Origin: Ferruginibacter sp.
GTDB taxonomy: Bacteria > Bacteroidota > Bacteroidia > Chitinophagales > Chitinophagaceae
DNA length: 64,000 nucleotides
Direction: 5' to 3'
NCBI GenBank assembly: GCA_028288705.1
Contig: JAQBNH010000007.1
Location: 186,001-250,000, forward strand
Shown: in pieces, positions 54,771-63,103 of the stretch
How the letters are laid out: each line of letters opens with the position of its first letter
Position numbering within the stretch: position 1 is the stretch's first letter
Program-made: the position numbers and the translations under genes
Notes under the pieces: generated by a model
What the model saw: only the letters and a program-made list of their open reading frames with translations
What the model was told of the DNA's origin: nothing
Database searches by the model: none

Positions 54771-55835
54771 ATGTCTGCTGTATTTCAACCCGTTTCTTTC
54801 CGGTCTGTCACGTTAAAAAACCGCCTGGTTGTTTCGCCGATGTGTCAATATTCCAGCGAAGATGGTTTTGCCAACGACTGGCACCTGGTTCATTTAGGAA
54901 GCCGCGCCGTTGGCGGAGCAGCGCTCATCATTACCGAAGCTGCAGCAGTTACGCCGGAAGGCCGCATCAGCCCGGATGACCTGGGCATCTGGAAAGATGA
55001 ACATATCCCGTTTCTGAAACGCATCACTGATTTTATCAAATCCCATGGCGCGATTGCCGGCATTCAACTCGCGCACGCAGGGCGGAAAGCCAGCCAGGGA
55101 AGTCCATGGAAAGGAAACGCCCCGCTTAGCAAAGAAGAAGGAAGCTGGCAAACGATCGCGCCTTCTGCCATTCCATTTAATGATACAGATCCGGCACCAC
55201 AGGAAATGAGTATCGCAGATATCAGGAAACTGGTGAATGATTTTTCTGCAGCGACAAAACGCGCACTGGAAGCCGGTTTTTCGCTCATCGAAATTCATGC
55301 AGCGCATGGTTACCTCATTAATGAATTTCTATCGCCATTGAGCAATAAACGTACAGATGAATATGGCGGAAGTTTCGATAACCGTTGCCGGCTGCTGATG
55401 GAGATCGTGGACACCACGAGAAAACTGATTGGGGAGGAGCTTCCCTTGTTCGTGAGAATCTCCGCCACTGACTGGGTGGAAGGCGGCTGGACGGCAGATG
55501 ATTCTGTTGCGCTGGCCATCCTGCTGAAAGAACATGGCGTCGACCTGATCGATTGCTCTTCCGGTGGAAATTCACCTTTGCAAAAAATTCCCGTGGGGCC
55601 ATTATACCAACTCCCGTTCGCCGAAAAAATAAAAAAAGAAGCCGGCATCGCAACCGGGGCGGTGGGTATCATCACCAAGGCAGAAGAAGCGGAGGCCATT
55701 GTTTCCAACGGGCAGGCAGACCTGGTGATTATGGCGCGTGAATTTTTACGTGATCCTTATTTTCCTTTACATGCTGCCAAAATATTGCAGGCAGAAACGC
55801 CATGGCCAGATCAATACATCCGGGCAAAAAGATAA
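54771..55835 (+). CDS. Old yellow enzyme (NADH:flavin oxidoreductase, YqjM/NamA-like)
   Basis: 354 residues. An FMN-binding TIM barrel with MCQYSSEDG (YqjM-type Cys and Tyr), the catalytic HAAHGYL segment and RISATDWVEGG near the substrate site. The class reduces alpha,beta-unsaturated carbonyls at the expense of NAD(P)H. The MCQYSSEDG segment places it with thermophilic-like YqjM rather than classical OYE1. A weak promoter box (TAACTTTA) lies upstream. Confidence 0.92.
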   Translation: MSAVFQPVSFRSVTLKNRLVVSPMCQYSSEDGFANDWHLVHLGSRAVGGAALIITEAAAVTPEGRISPDDLGIWKDEHIPFLKRITDFIKSHGAIAGIQLAHAGRKASQGSPWKGNAPLSKEEGSWQTIAPSAIPFNDTDPAPQEMSIADIRKLVNDFSAATKRALEAGFSLIEIHAAHGYLINEFLSPLSNKRTDEYGGSFDNRCRLLMEIVDTTRKLIGEELPLFVRISATDWVEGGWTADDSVALAILLKEHGVDLIDCSSGGNSPLQKIPVGPLYQLPFAEKIKKEAGIATGAVGIITKAEEAEAIVSNGQADLVIMAREFLRDPYFPLHAAKILQAETPWPDQYIRAKR

Positions 55836-55914
55836 GGTCGTGTGATGCTGAAAATACAACGGCATGATTTGTGAAATTAAAGAGGCATAGCTTTTTAACC
55901 CTAAAAATTATATT

Positions 55915-56100
55915 ATGCCTGTTGTTACCGTTGTAATTGTACTGATCGTTGTTGGCGTGCTGCTTTGGCTGATCAACCGCTACATCCCGATGGACGGAAA
56001 GATCAAATCAATCCTGAATATCGTTGTGGTGATCTGCGTGATCATCTGGTTACTGAAGGTTTTCGGGCTCTTGGGTTCAGTTACCAATTTTAAAGTATAG
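55915..56100 (+). CDS. Thivi_2564-type small membrane protein
   Basis: 61 residues with two transmembrane helices (VVTVVIVLIVVGVLLWLI and ILNIVVVICVIIWLLKVF) separated by a short loop with NRYIPMDGKIK. This matches the Thivi_2564 membrane protein family, of unknown function. No operon partner is evident. Confidence 0.85.
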   Translation: MPVVTVVIVLIVVGVLLWLINRYIPMDGKIKSILNIVVVICVIIWLLKVFGLLGSVTNFKV

Positions 56101-56248
56101 GCGGGCCAATTATTTTTCCCGCAGATTTTTTATAACAAGTTGCCATAGAAGCTTATCTGTACGATAATTATTCTATGGCTTCTTTATGCCCCGTTGCGGG
56201 CAATTTATGGCTCAATTGTTGTTTATGCTGTGGCCGAAAACCACTCGT

Positions 56249-56506
56249 ATGATTACCATCATCCTTTTAATCCTGATATCGCTCACAATTCTCTTTATGG
56301 GATTTTTTGAGATCCGCCTGCCCTTCCTTTCTGTAGAGCAGGAGGAAAGGCATTTTAAGACGAATATCCCGAGAGCGCCGATGAAACAACCCGGTATTAT
56401 TATCACGAAAAATACAGAGAACAACCGCGCGCATATCCGCTTTATTAAAAACCATATCCGGCAGTACCACATCAGCCAGAACAGGCAGGAACTGGACAGG
56501 TTGTAA
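56249..56506 (+). CDS. Possible small membrane protein (hypothetical)
   Basis: About 85 residues from an ATG at 56249: one N-terminal hydrophobic helix (MITIILLILISLTILFMGFF) followed by a basic tail (HFKTNIPRAPMKQ, RFIKNHIRQYHISQ). I do not recognise a family. The frame could start as early as 56186. It is supported only by length and one clear helix, and it abuts the convergent receiver gene with no gap. Confidence 0.4.
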   Translation: MITIILLILISLTILFMGFFEIRLPFLSVEQEERHFKTNIPRAPMKQPGIIITKNTENNRAHIRFIKNHIRQYHISQNRQELDRL

Positions 56507-56917
56507 TTATGCCGTCTTCAAATTGAAATGAAACCCGGTCAGCTCTTCTACCGAGCTATATACCTGCTGCCTTGTAAAAGGTTTGGGCAGGAAAATATCC
56601 GCTCCTTTTGTCAATGCTTTTTTGCGATCCGATCCTGCACTATAACCCGTTATCATGATAATTTTCGTGAGCGGATAATGCTTACGGATGTCTGCAATAA
56701 AATTCATTCCCAACCCATCCGGTAAACGGTTATCTAAAAAAATCAGCGAAGGCGTTTCTTCTTTTAAGAAAATATCTGCCTGGCCAAGCGTATTCACGTG
56801 TTCAATTTCGAAAGGTTCTTCCTTTAATAAACTCTGTAATAAAAAGCAGGTGTCGCCTTCGTCATCAATGATCAGTATTTTTAGCGGGTTTTGAGGAGTA
56901 TGTGCTGCTTGTTCCAT
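56507..56917 (-). CDS. Stand-alone receiver-domain protein
   Basis: 136 residues, a CheY-like receiver with nothing else. Acidic D18/D19, phospho-acceptor D62 in FLDNRLPDGLG and K112 in FLPKPFT. It has no DNA-binding domain, so it would act by protein contact or by phosphotransfer. No kinase is adjacent. Confidence 0.92.
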   Translation of the reverse strand: MEQAAHTPQNPLKILIIDDEGDTCFLLQSLLKEEPFEIEHVNTLGQADIFLKEETPSLIFLDNRLPDGLGMNFIADIRKHYPLTKIIMITGYSAGSDRKKALTKGADIFLPKPFTRQQVYSSVEELTGFHFNLKTA

Positions 56918-57200
56918 AATTGCATAAGTTAGGTGTTGATAAATACAATAACGCAGCCAAATAACTTACCGATAGGATTTGGCAGAGGATGTAGAATTTC
57001 GTTCCAACGCGCAACAGGAATGAATCGCATGTTGGGAATCATTGGAAACAAACCTGCAACCCGTCCATCGTTTGCATTTCCCCGCTTCAGCAGTAACGCT
57101 CGGTAACCATTAACAAAAACTTAGCGCAGCGCGATTAATCTTTCGCAAAATATTTTCTTCCTAATGTAAGAACGGCTGTAAACCCCGGTTCCAACATGTT

Positions 57201-57863
57201 ATGAAAAAATATTTACTCCTTTCTTTTATGATCAGCGCCGCCGTTTCCGGTTTCGCTCAAACCCCCACCTTCGGCGTTCGTGCCGGCCTTTCTTCAGCCA
57301 ACCTTCGTGGAGACGCTGTAAAAAGCCTGGGTAACATTATTGATTTTGCCGATGGCATGATCACAACCGGCAGCCGTACCGGGTTCTTCGCCGGCGCGAA
57401 TGCCAGCATCCCGCTCGGGCCGCAATTTTTTGTGGAACCGGGACTTTACTATTCCCAGAAAGGCTATACCCTCAATGGAAACCTTACCGTGAAAGGGCTC
57501 GACTTTTTAGGAGCGAATGCAAAAGCGCAGCTACAAACAAATTACCTGGATATACCGGTTTTATTAAAAGCAAATATGGGCGGATTGGAAGTGTTTGCAG
57601 GACCACAGTTTTCTTACCTGATGAATGCCAATCTTAAAACGACCGCAGGCGTGCTGGGGTTCAACCTGCTGGATAAAACAATGGATGCTACCGCCCAGTT
57701 CAATCGTTGGGATGTTGGCGTTACCGGCGGATTGGGTTACAAATTCACGAATGGCGTGAGTGTTTCAGCAGCTTATGATTATGGACTGTCGAAAATAAAT
57801 GCAGACAAAAGCCTGGAGGCTTATAACAGGGCTTTTAAAATAGGTGTTGGTTTTAATTTTTAA
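57201..57863 (+). CDS. Outer-membrane beta-barrel protein (porin family)
   Basis: 220 residues with a signal peptide (ends GFAQ). The body alternates as an 8-stranded beta-barrel of the OMP_b-brl type: GVRAGLSSANL near the start, GFFAGANASIPLGPQFFVEPGLYYSQKG, and the C-terminal strand ends in aromatic Phe (KIGVGFNF). Such proteins are abundant in Bacteroidota; no specific ligand can be named. Confidence 0.9.
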   Translation: MKKYLLLSFMISAAVSGFAQTPTFGVRAGLSSANLRGDAVKSLGNIIDFADGMITTGSRTGFFAGANASIPLGPQFFVEPGLYYSQKGYTLNGNLTVKGLDFLGANAKAQLQTNYLDIPVLLKANMGGLEVFAGPQFSYLMNANLKTTAGVLGFNLLDKTMDATAQFNRWDVGVTGGLGYKFTNGVSVSAAYDYGLSKINADKSLEAYNRAFKIGVGFNF

Positions 57864-57881
57864 GTAGAAAAGGGAGACAAG

Positions 57882-57908
57882 GGTCCGGCTTAGGCCGGGC
57901 CTTTTTTA
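57882..57908 (+). terminator. Intrinsic terminator after the beta-barrel gene
   Basis: The stem GGTCCGGC/GCCGGGCC (one G-T pair) with loop TTAG is followed by a T-run. Confidence 0.85.
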
Positions 57909-57991
57909 TTTGGTGAAAGCCGCGTTAAATGATCTTTTTCTAACAATATCCAGCTACATTTTTGCCGTATGTGGAAACAAAAATTCCATAC

Positions 57992-59368
57992 ATGCAAAAA
58001 CAATCCGGGTTACTTGCGTTGCTTTTTATAGCTGCCGCATTTTCTTCCTGTAAAAAGAGCCAGCCTGATCTTGTTTCCAACCTGGCTTCAGATACCACAC
58101 ACGGGACCTCTTCCGCTGCGCAGATAAAAGATTCGGCCTTATTGCTGAGCCGCGATGTTTATCTCTGGGATAACCAGATCCCTGCCAGTTTTAACGCACA
58201 AAATTATGCTGATCCTGCCGCGATCATGAAGGCCATACAGCCGTTCAGTATTGAACCTGGCTTTACCCAGGCCGTTGACCGCTGGAGCTTCGCGATGAAA
58301 AAAACCGAATGGAATCAGATGGCGGGCGGCATGAGCACTCTAAGTAGCAGTGCCTCAGCCAATGGCGACTTCGGCTTGTCTGTTTTCTTTCGTGCAGAAG
58401 GAGACCTGCGGGTACGTTTGGTAGAACCTGCATCTCCTGCCGGACGTGCCGGTATCAAAAGGGGCTGGCGTATCCTTTCTGTAAACGGGAACAGTTCCAT
58501 TACTACTTCGAATGCATCTATGATCGTATCGGCCGTGTATGAATCTGACAATACCAGTTTTAGTTTTCAAAAACCGGATGGCACTGTACAAAACCTTAGC
58601 TTACAAGCGGGGCATTACACCGAAAAACCGGTTTACCTGGATACGGTTTATACCGCTGGCAGCCGCAAAGTAGGTTACCTGGTGTTTAATTCATTTCTTG
58701 GAAATACCGCAAATATTGCGTCGGAATTCCAACGCGTGTTTAGCAAGTTTTCCGCTGCAGGCGTAAGTAAACTGATCGTAGACCTGAGGTATAATGGCGG
58801 AGGCTATGTGTCTGTTGCTGAACAATTGGCGAATTATCTTGTTGTTCCTTCAGCGAATGGCGGAACGATGATGACGCAGCAGTATAACAGCCGCAACAGC
58901 CAGTCCAACGAAGTCACCATGTTCCATAAAACCGGTAGCCTGAATATCCCGGATGTTTATTTCATCGTTGGGCGCGGTACGGCTTCGGCAAGCGAATTGC
59001 TGATCAATAACCTGAAGCCTTATATGGATGTGAAACTTGTGGGCGCATCTGCAACGCATGGCAAACCGGTTGGCTTTTTCCCGTTGGCTGTTGGCGACTG
59101 GTATGTTTTCCCGGTATCCTTCAGAACGATCAACAAAAATGGCGAAGGCAATTATTTCAACGGCCTGCCGGTAAATGCACAAGTGGCAGATGGCCTGGAT
59201 AAAGACTGGGGCGATATCACTGAGACCAGCCTTTCCTATATCCTGACCAACATCAGTTCCGGTGCATTTCGTACGGCAACCTACAATGAACCTGCTACGG
59301 TAGTAAACGGTAATAACCTCCTCAACGAAACCTCATTAAAAGTAACGATTGGCACGCGTAAGCCTTAA
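57992..59368 (+). CDS. S41-family (C-terminal processing) protease lipoprotein
   Basis: 458 residues from the ATG at 57992. Lipoprotein signal ends FSSC. A PDZ domain (about 145-195; VEPASPAGRAGIKRGWRILSVNG) precedes the S41 catalytic core with LIVDLRYNGGGYVSVAEQLANYL and the catalytic Ser in GRGTASASELLINN. The family cleaves near protein C-termini in the periplasm. The catalytic Lys is expected in a following strand but was not pinned down. A terminator follows. Confidence 0.9.
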   Translation: MQKQSGLLALLFIAAAFSSCKKSQPDLVSNLASDTTHGTSSAAQIKDSALLLSRDVYLWDNQIPASFNAQNYADPAAIMKAIQPFSIEPGFTQAVDRWSFAMKKTEWNQMAGGMSTLSSSASANGDFGLSVFFRAEGDLRVRLVEPASPAGRAGIKRGWRILSVNGNSSITTSNASMIVSAVYESDNTSFSFQKPDGTVQNLSLQAGHYTEKPVYLDTVYTAGSRKVGYLVFNSFLGNTANIASEFQRVFSKFSAAGVSKLIVDLRYNGGGYVSVAEQLANYLVVPSANGGTMMTQQYNSRNSQSNEVTMFHKTGSLNIPDVYFIVGRGTASASELLINNLKPYMDVKLVGASATHGKPVGFFPLAVGDWYVFPVSFRTINKNGEGNYFNGLPVNAQVADGLDKDWGDITETSLSYILTNISSGAFRTATYNEPATVVNGNNLLNETSLKVTIGTRKP

Positions 59369-59431
59369 CAGGAACGCTGAAAATATTATATCCATGTGAA
59401 GCTGAAAGTTTATAGTTAGATCCAATTACTA

Positions 59432-59466
59432 AAGTCCCGCGCTTGCTTGCCGCGGGACTTATTTTT
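59432..59466 (+). terminator. Intrinsic terminator after the S41 protease
   Basis: The stem AAGTCCCGCG/CGCGGGACTT around a GCTTGC loop is followed by a T-rich tract. Confidence 0.85.
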
Positions 59467-59518
59467 TATACCCCATTTCCTTTGGCATAATTTTATCTTC
59501 TTTAAAAAGAAAAACGAT

Positions 59519-59857
59519 ATGCAAAATAATCAGCCACAAAAAGAGGAAGACAAAGATGCTATTGCGCCAGACCTGAAGCATGATACGATGGACTTTTCTC
59601 CCGCCAGCGAAGGGGACGCATTAGACCTCGACAATACCACAGATGATGAAGATGCTATCAGTGCGGAAGAATTGGAATTCTTAGATGAAGACAGTGAAGA
59701 AAGCCAGGCAGCTGCCCTTAACGAAGTAGAGACAGACCGGCTGGCTGATACGGAAGATTTCCTGGAAACCGCCGAAGGTTCGCAGGAAGACGATTGGGAA
59801 GCTAACGATAAAAATTACGAAGGAAAGGATACCGAAGACGAGCGAACAGATGCATAA
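59519..59857 (+). CDS. Acidic small protein, paralogue of 53181-53474
   Basis: 112 residues from the ATG at 59519 (the frame continues upstream to 59447 across the terminator, which argues against that start). Strongly acidic with DDEDAISAEELEFLDEDSEE and QEDDWEANDKNYEGKD. It shares the I-S-[PA]-E-E helix and DNTD-type core with the protein at 53.2 kb. Likely disordered; function unknown. A terminator follows at 59.88 kb. Confidence 0.75.
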   Translation: MQNNQPQKEEDKDAIAPDLKHDTMDFSPASEGDALDLDNTTDDEDAISAEELEFLDEDSEESQAAALNEVETDRLADTEDFLETAEGSQEDDWEANDKNYEGKDTEDERTDA

Positions 59858-59879
59858 TGAACGAATTCATGATAAAATA

Positions 59880-59908
59880 AAATGGCTGAGAAACTCAGCC
59901 ATTTTTTA
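59880..59908 (+). terminator. Intrinsic terminator after the second acidic protein
   Basis: The stem ATGGCTGAG/CTCAGCCAT with loop AAA is followed by a T-run. It follows the acidic gene by about 25 bases. Confidence 0.85.
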
Positions 59909-60070
59909 TGATCCACCCACTGTAAGATTATCGATTTGATCTTAATTAAGCGGACCGAAGAAATTATAAAAGTTGAATGGGAGAATGTTCACTGTTCACA
60001 GTTTGCCAACCCTGGAAATCTTTCCCATCAGTAAACCCCAACTTTCAACTGCCAACATGAAACCATTTAA

Positions 60071-61294
60071 TTATTTATTCCACAATGGTTTTTTTCCCGA
60101 AGGCTTTTGCGAAGCCTTGCTTTTTGAAGAGGCCTGTAATCCCTGCCTTGGATCACCTTTCGCGGTGCTCTTGTTAAACGCATGACGGTCTTCTGCACGC
60201 ATCGGGTCTTCCACGCGTTCTTCTACCGGGCCGGAACTACCGGCAGGCTTATGATCAGAACCGGTATCTGCCTGCATGCCCGGCCATTCTGCTGTCACAG
60301 ATTTTTCGCCTTCGGCTGTTTTCTCTGCGGACCCATTCTCACTTGCTTCGCCCAGGTTTGCAGTAGAACGCTCATTGCCTTCCTGCGCATCTGTGCCCTG
60401 GTCCATACGCGGACTGTTCATCGTCTCTTCCGCCGTGTTGGTTTCTTTGTTGATCGAATCGGTTTTTTCGGATGTTAAAGCGGAACTGTTATTATCAGGC
60501 CTTCCGTTCGAGGAAGCGGTTGATTTATTTTGCGTTGAGCTGGCCGGTTTTTTGGTCATCGCTGATTTAACGGGCGCAGACCTCTTCGTAGCTGTTGCAT
60601 TTTTCCCCTGAGCAATTTTCTGGCTGGCACCGAAACTTTGTCTGCCTGCCGATGTACTGCCAGTTGAACCTTTACCAGATCCCGCCATACCGGATCTGGA
60701 TGGGGATGATGATTTCGATGGTGTTGATTTTCCGGCAGAGGCTTTTACAGAACTGCTTTTTGAAACAGCCTTGCCGGATGATTTATTTGAGCTGGCTTTT
60801 TTTGGAGCGGCCTTCTTAGGAGCTGCTTTTTTAGGCGCTGCTGATTTTTGAGGAGCTGATTTTTTTTGAGCGGACTTTTGGGGACCAGCTTTCTTAGACG
60901 CAGCCTTCTTAGGAGCCGATTTCTTTGAAGCTGATTTCTTTGAAGCAGCTTTCTTAGGTGCTGCTTTCTTTGGAGCTGATTTTTTAGAAGCAGCTTTTTT
61001 AGGAGCTGCTTTCTTAGCAGCTGATTTTTTAGGCGCTGCTGATTTTTTAGAAGCGGCTTTCTTCGGAGCTGCCTTTTTAGGAGCGGCTTTTTTAGCAGCA
61101 GGTTTTTTAGGAGCAGCTGATTTTTTTGAAGGAACTTTTGCTCCCTTGCTTTTTGCTTCAGACAAACCTATTGCAATCGCCTGTTTTGGGTTGGTTACTT
61201 TTTTTCCCGATCCTCCGCTTCTCAATGTTCCTTTCTCCATCCGTTTCATTGCAGACTCGACGCCTTTTTGCGCCCCTTTTGAATACTTGGCCAT
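60071..61294 (-). CDS. Histone H1-like Lys/Ala-rich protein with DUF6496-type head
   Basis: 407 residues. The first 50 resemble DUF6496 (KGAQKGVESAMKRMEKG, then GGSGKKVTNPKQAIAIGLSEA). From about residue 55 to 175 the chain is a tandem of near-identical pentads of the form K-K-[AS]-[AS]-[AP], similar to histone H1 tails and bacterial HctB/AlgP proteins. A Ser/Lys stretch and then a low-complexity acidic part follow, and a short basic end (KKPLWNK) closes the chain. Likely DNA-binding, condensing the nucleoid, by analogy only. The repeat number probably varies between strains. Confidence 0.82.
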   Translation of the reverse strand: MAKYSKGAQKGVESAMKRMEKGTLRSGGSGKKVTNPKQAIAIGLSEAKSKGAKVPSKKSAAPKKPAAKKAAPKKAAPKKAASKKSAAPKKSAAKKAAPKKAASKKSAPKKAAPKKAASKKSASKKSAPKKAASKKAGPQKSAQKKSAPQKSAAPKKAAPKKAAPKKASSNKSSGKAVSKSSSVKASAGKSTPSKSSSPSRSGMAGSGKGSTGSTSAGRQSFGASQKIAQGKNATATKRSAPVKSAMTKKPASSTQNKSTASSNGRPDNNSSALTSEKTDSINKETNTAEETMNSPRMDQGTDAQEGNERSTANLGEASENGSAEKTAEGEKSVTAEWPGMQADTGSDHKPAGSSGPVEERVEDPMRAEDRHAFNKSTAKGDPRQGLQASSKSKASQKPSGKKPLWNK

Positions 61295-61374
61295 GTGTTT
61301 AATTTAATGGATTAATAATGCGTTGGGGATTTCAGATATTAAAAAATTTCAAAAACCGTACCATTGATTTCACG

Positions 61375-62330
61375 CAAAGGCACGAAGGAGCAAAGGACGC
61401 AAAGGAAAAAATTCAAAAGTGAAAAGTAAAAAGTAAAAAAGAACCGGCTCCGCATTCTTTTGTGGTCATTTCTGTTTTAGTGCCTTAGTGGCGAGGATTT
61501 CTCGCAAAGACGCAAGGACGCAAAGGGGCGCAAAGAGAAAAGTAAAAAGTAAAAAGTAAAAAAGAAGCGGCTCTTAACTGTGGTCCTTTCTGTCTTCGTG
61601 CCTTCGTGGCAAATATTTCTCGCAAAGACGCAAAGAGGAGCAACGAGAAAATTCAAAAGTGAAAAGTAAAAAAGGACAGGCCCCTGATTCTTTGTGCCTC
61701 TTCCTGTCTTCGTGGCTTAGTGGCGAGACTCTGTGAAACTTTATTTTAAACTCAGTGGCACTCTGTGGTAAAAACTTTGTGGTTCTTTCTGTTTTAGAGC
61801 CTTCGTGGCCTGTCTTCAAAACTCTCTGAAACTCTCATCCCAAACTCCATATCCTCCGTGGTCCAAAAATAAAAAAGGGGCCGGAATAGAAATTCAGCCC
61901 CGTTTTAAAATCCAATATCCTATGAAAAACCGAGACAAAGATGCAGAGAATATTTACCACCTGCAATACGCCGAAGCGGTAATTTTTTCGGGATTTCCCG
62001 CAAAGACGCAAATAGAAAATTCAAAAGTGAAAGTAAAAAGTAAAAAAAATCCGGTCCCTGATTCTTTGTCGTTCTTTTGTTTTAGCGTCTTAGTGGCAAA
62101 AACGCTGTGAAACTCTGAGCCCAAACTCCTCTTCACTCTGTGGTAAATCCTTTGTGGTCCTTCCTGACTTCGCGCCTTCGTGGCAAAAACTCTATGAAAC
62201 TCCGCGCAAAACTCCTTTGCCTCTGTGGTAAAATTTGTGGTAAATCCTTTGTGGTCCTTCCTGTATTCGCGCCTTCGTGGTAAAAACTCTGTGAAACTCT
62301 GAGCCCAAACTCCATTTCACTCTGTGGTTC
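61375..62330. repeat. Intergenic repeat block, tandem units of about 118-120 bp
   Basis: Within the gene-free interval 61295-62539 several related units recur. One type begins near CGCAAAGACGCAAAGG, runs through AAAGTGAAAAGTAAAAAG and ends near TTCGTGCCTTAGTGGCGAG. It occurs about three times in a row at 61381-61735, with a diverged copy at 61996-62100. A second type, with GTGAAACTCTGAGCCCAAACTCC and TTTGTGGTCCTTCCTG, occurs at about 62093-62330. The units carry no conserved reading frame. Elements of this kind, rich in GCAAAG and TTCGTGGCA words, are scattered in many Bacteroidota genomes. Two copies of the small-RNA candidate lie in or at the end of this block. Confidence 0.8.
61871..61931 (-). 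ncRNA. Candidate small RNA, copy B of a three-copy family
   Basis: Minus strand: -33-like TTG (61964-61966), a 20-base spacer, box CATCTTTG (61936-61943, one mismatch), then the conserved leader. The hairpin (61877-61901) has outer stem GGGGC/GCCCC, inner stem GAAT/ATTC and loop TTCT. A T-tract of six (61871-61876) follows. Compared with copy A, three base pairs differ on both sides of the stem and stay paired. The copy lies inside the repeat block, not next to a protein gene. Confidence 0.62.
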
Positions 62331-62334
62331 CCAT

Positions 62335-62395
62335 AAAAAAAGGGCCAGAATAGAGATTCAGCCCCGTTTTAAAATTCAATATCCTATGAAAAACC
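62335..62395 (-). ncRNA. Candidate small RNA, copy C of a three-copy family
   Basis: Minus strand: -33-like TTG (62428-62430), a 20-base spacer, exact box TACGTTTG (62400-62407), the conserved leader, and a hairpin (62341-62365) with outer stem GGGGC/GCCCT (one G-T), inner stem GAAT/ATTC and loop CTCT. A T-tract (62335-62341) follows. It is divergent from the ECF sigma factor gene, with the promoter in the gap before it. Copies B and C also share GCGTATTGCAGG around the -33 site, so they are probably a recent duplication. Confidence 0.65.
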
Positions 62396-62539
62396 TCGAC
62401 AAACGTACAACCCATTTTCCCTTCCTGCAATACGCCTTTCAGCGTACTTCGAAAAAAACTTTCCGTATTTTAAAACATTCGCGCCCGGTGTTCGTCTACA
62501 TTTATACCAATGGAAAGGGCGCTCCCCATAACAACTGCA

Positions 62540-63103
62540 ATGTCGAACGAACGGAATCTCACCATCACGGCTACCATCCAACAGCTGAGCAAGCGCTTGC
62601 TCGGCTTTATCAAACAACGGGTGAACAGTCATGAAGATGCAGAAGATATCCTGCAGGATGTATTCTCGCAGTTTGCCGGCAACACCGAAACGATTGAACA
62701 GGCGGGTAGCTGGCTGTTTAAAGTGGCCAGGAACAAGATCATTGATAATTACCGCAAACAAAAATTGCCACTGGCAGACGACCTGTTTTCCAATGGCGAT
62801 CCATCCGAAGATGCCAGTCTGCGCATGACCGACTGGAAAGATATCATGATGCCTGATCAGCGAACACCGGAAACAGAGTACCTCCGGAATATGTTCTGGG
62901 ATCAGCTCAAACTGGCGCTGGACGAATTACCGGAAAACCAGCGCGATATTTTTATTCAGACGGAAATTGAAGGCTATGCATTTAAAGACATTGCAGCAGG
63001 TACCGGCCTGCCCGTTCAAACCCTGATCAGCAGGAAACGTTATGCCGTGCTGCACCTGCGGGAAAGGCTGAACACCCTGCGTAAAGAAATTTTAGAATAT
63101 TAA
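62540..63103 (+). CDS. ECF-type RNA polymerase sigma factor
   Basis: 187 residues from the ATG at 62540; an in-frame start at 62510 would add ten. Region 2 is seen in FIKQRVNSHEDAEDILQDVFSQF and GSWLFKVARNKIIDNYRK. Region 4 is LALDELPENQRDIFIQTEIEGYAFKDIAAGTGLPVQTLISRKRYAVLHLRERL. There is no region 1.1 or 3. The next genes on the strand encode a small membrane protein and a small soluble protein and are probably its operon. No classical anti-sigma factor is recognised. Confidence 0.92.
   Translation: MSNERNLTITATIQQLSKRLLGFIKQRVNSHEDAEDILQDVFSQFAGNTETIEQAGSWLFKVARNKIIDNYRKQKLPLADDLFSNGDPSEDASLRMTDWKDIMMPDQRTPETEYLRNMFWDQLKLALDELPENQRDIFIQTEIEGYAFKDIAAGTGLPVQTLISRKRYAVLHLRERLNTLRKEILEY

Noticed and set aside
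61805..62110. Plus-strand frame of about 100 residues through the repeat block, with small frames starting ATGAAAAACC after the RNA elements (31281, 61922, 62386)
   Set aside because: The shared ATGAAAAAC word is the reverse complement of the RNA leader; beyond it the three frames have no protein similarity and differ in length.
61375..62330. Possible CRISPR array
   Set aside because: Repeats are long (about 118 bp), imperfect and tandem, with no unique spacers of constant size and no cas genes nearby.
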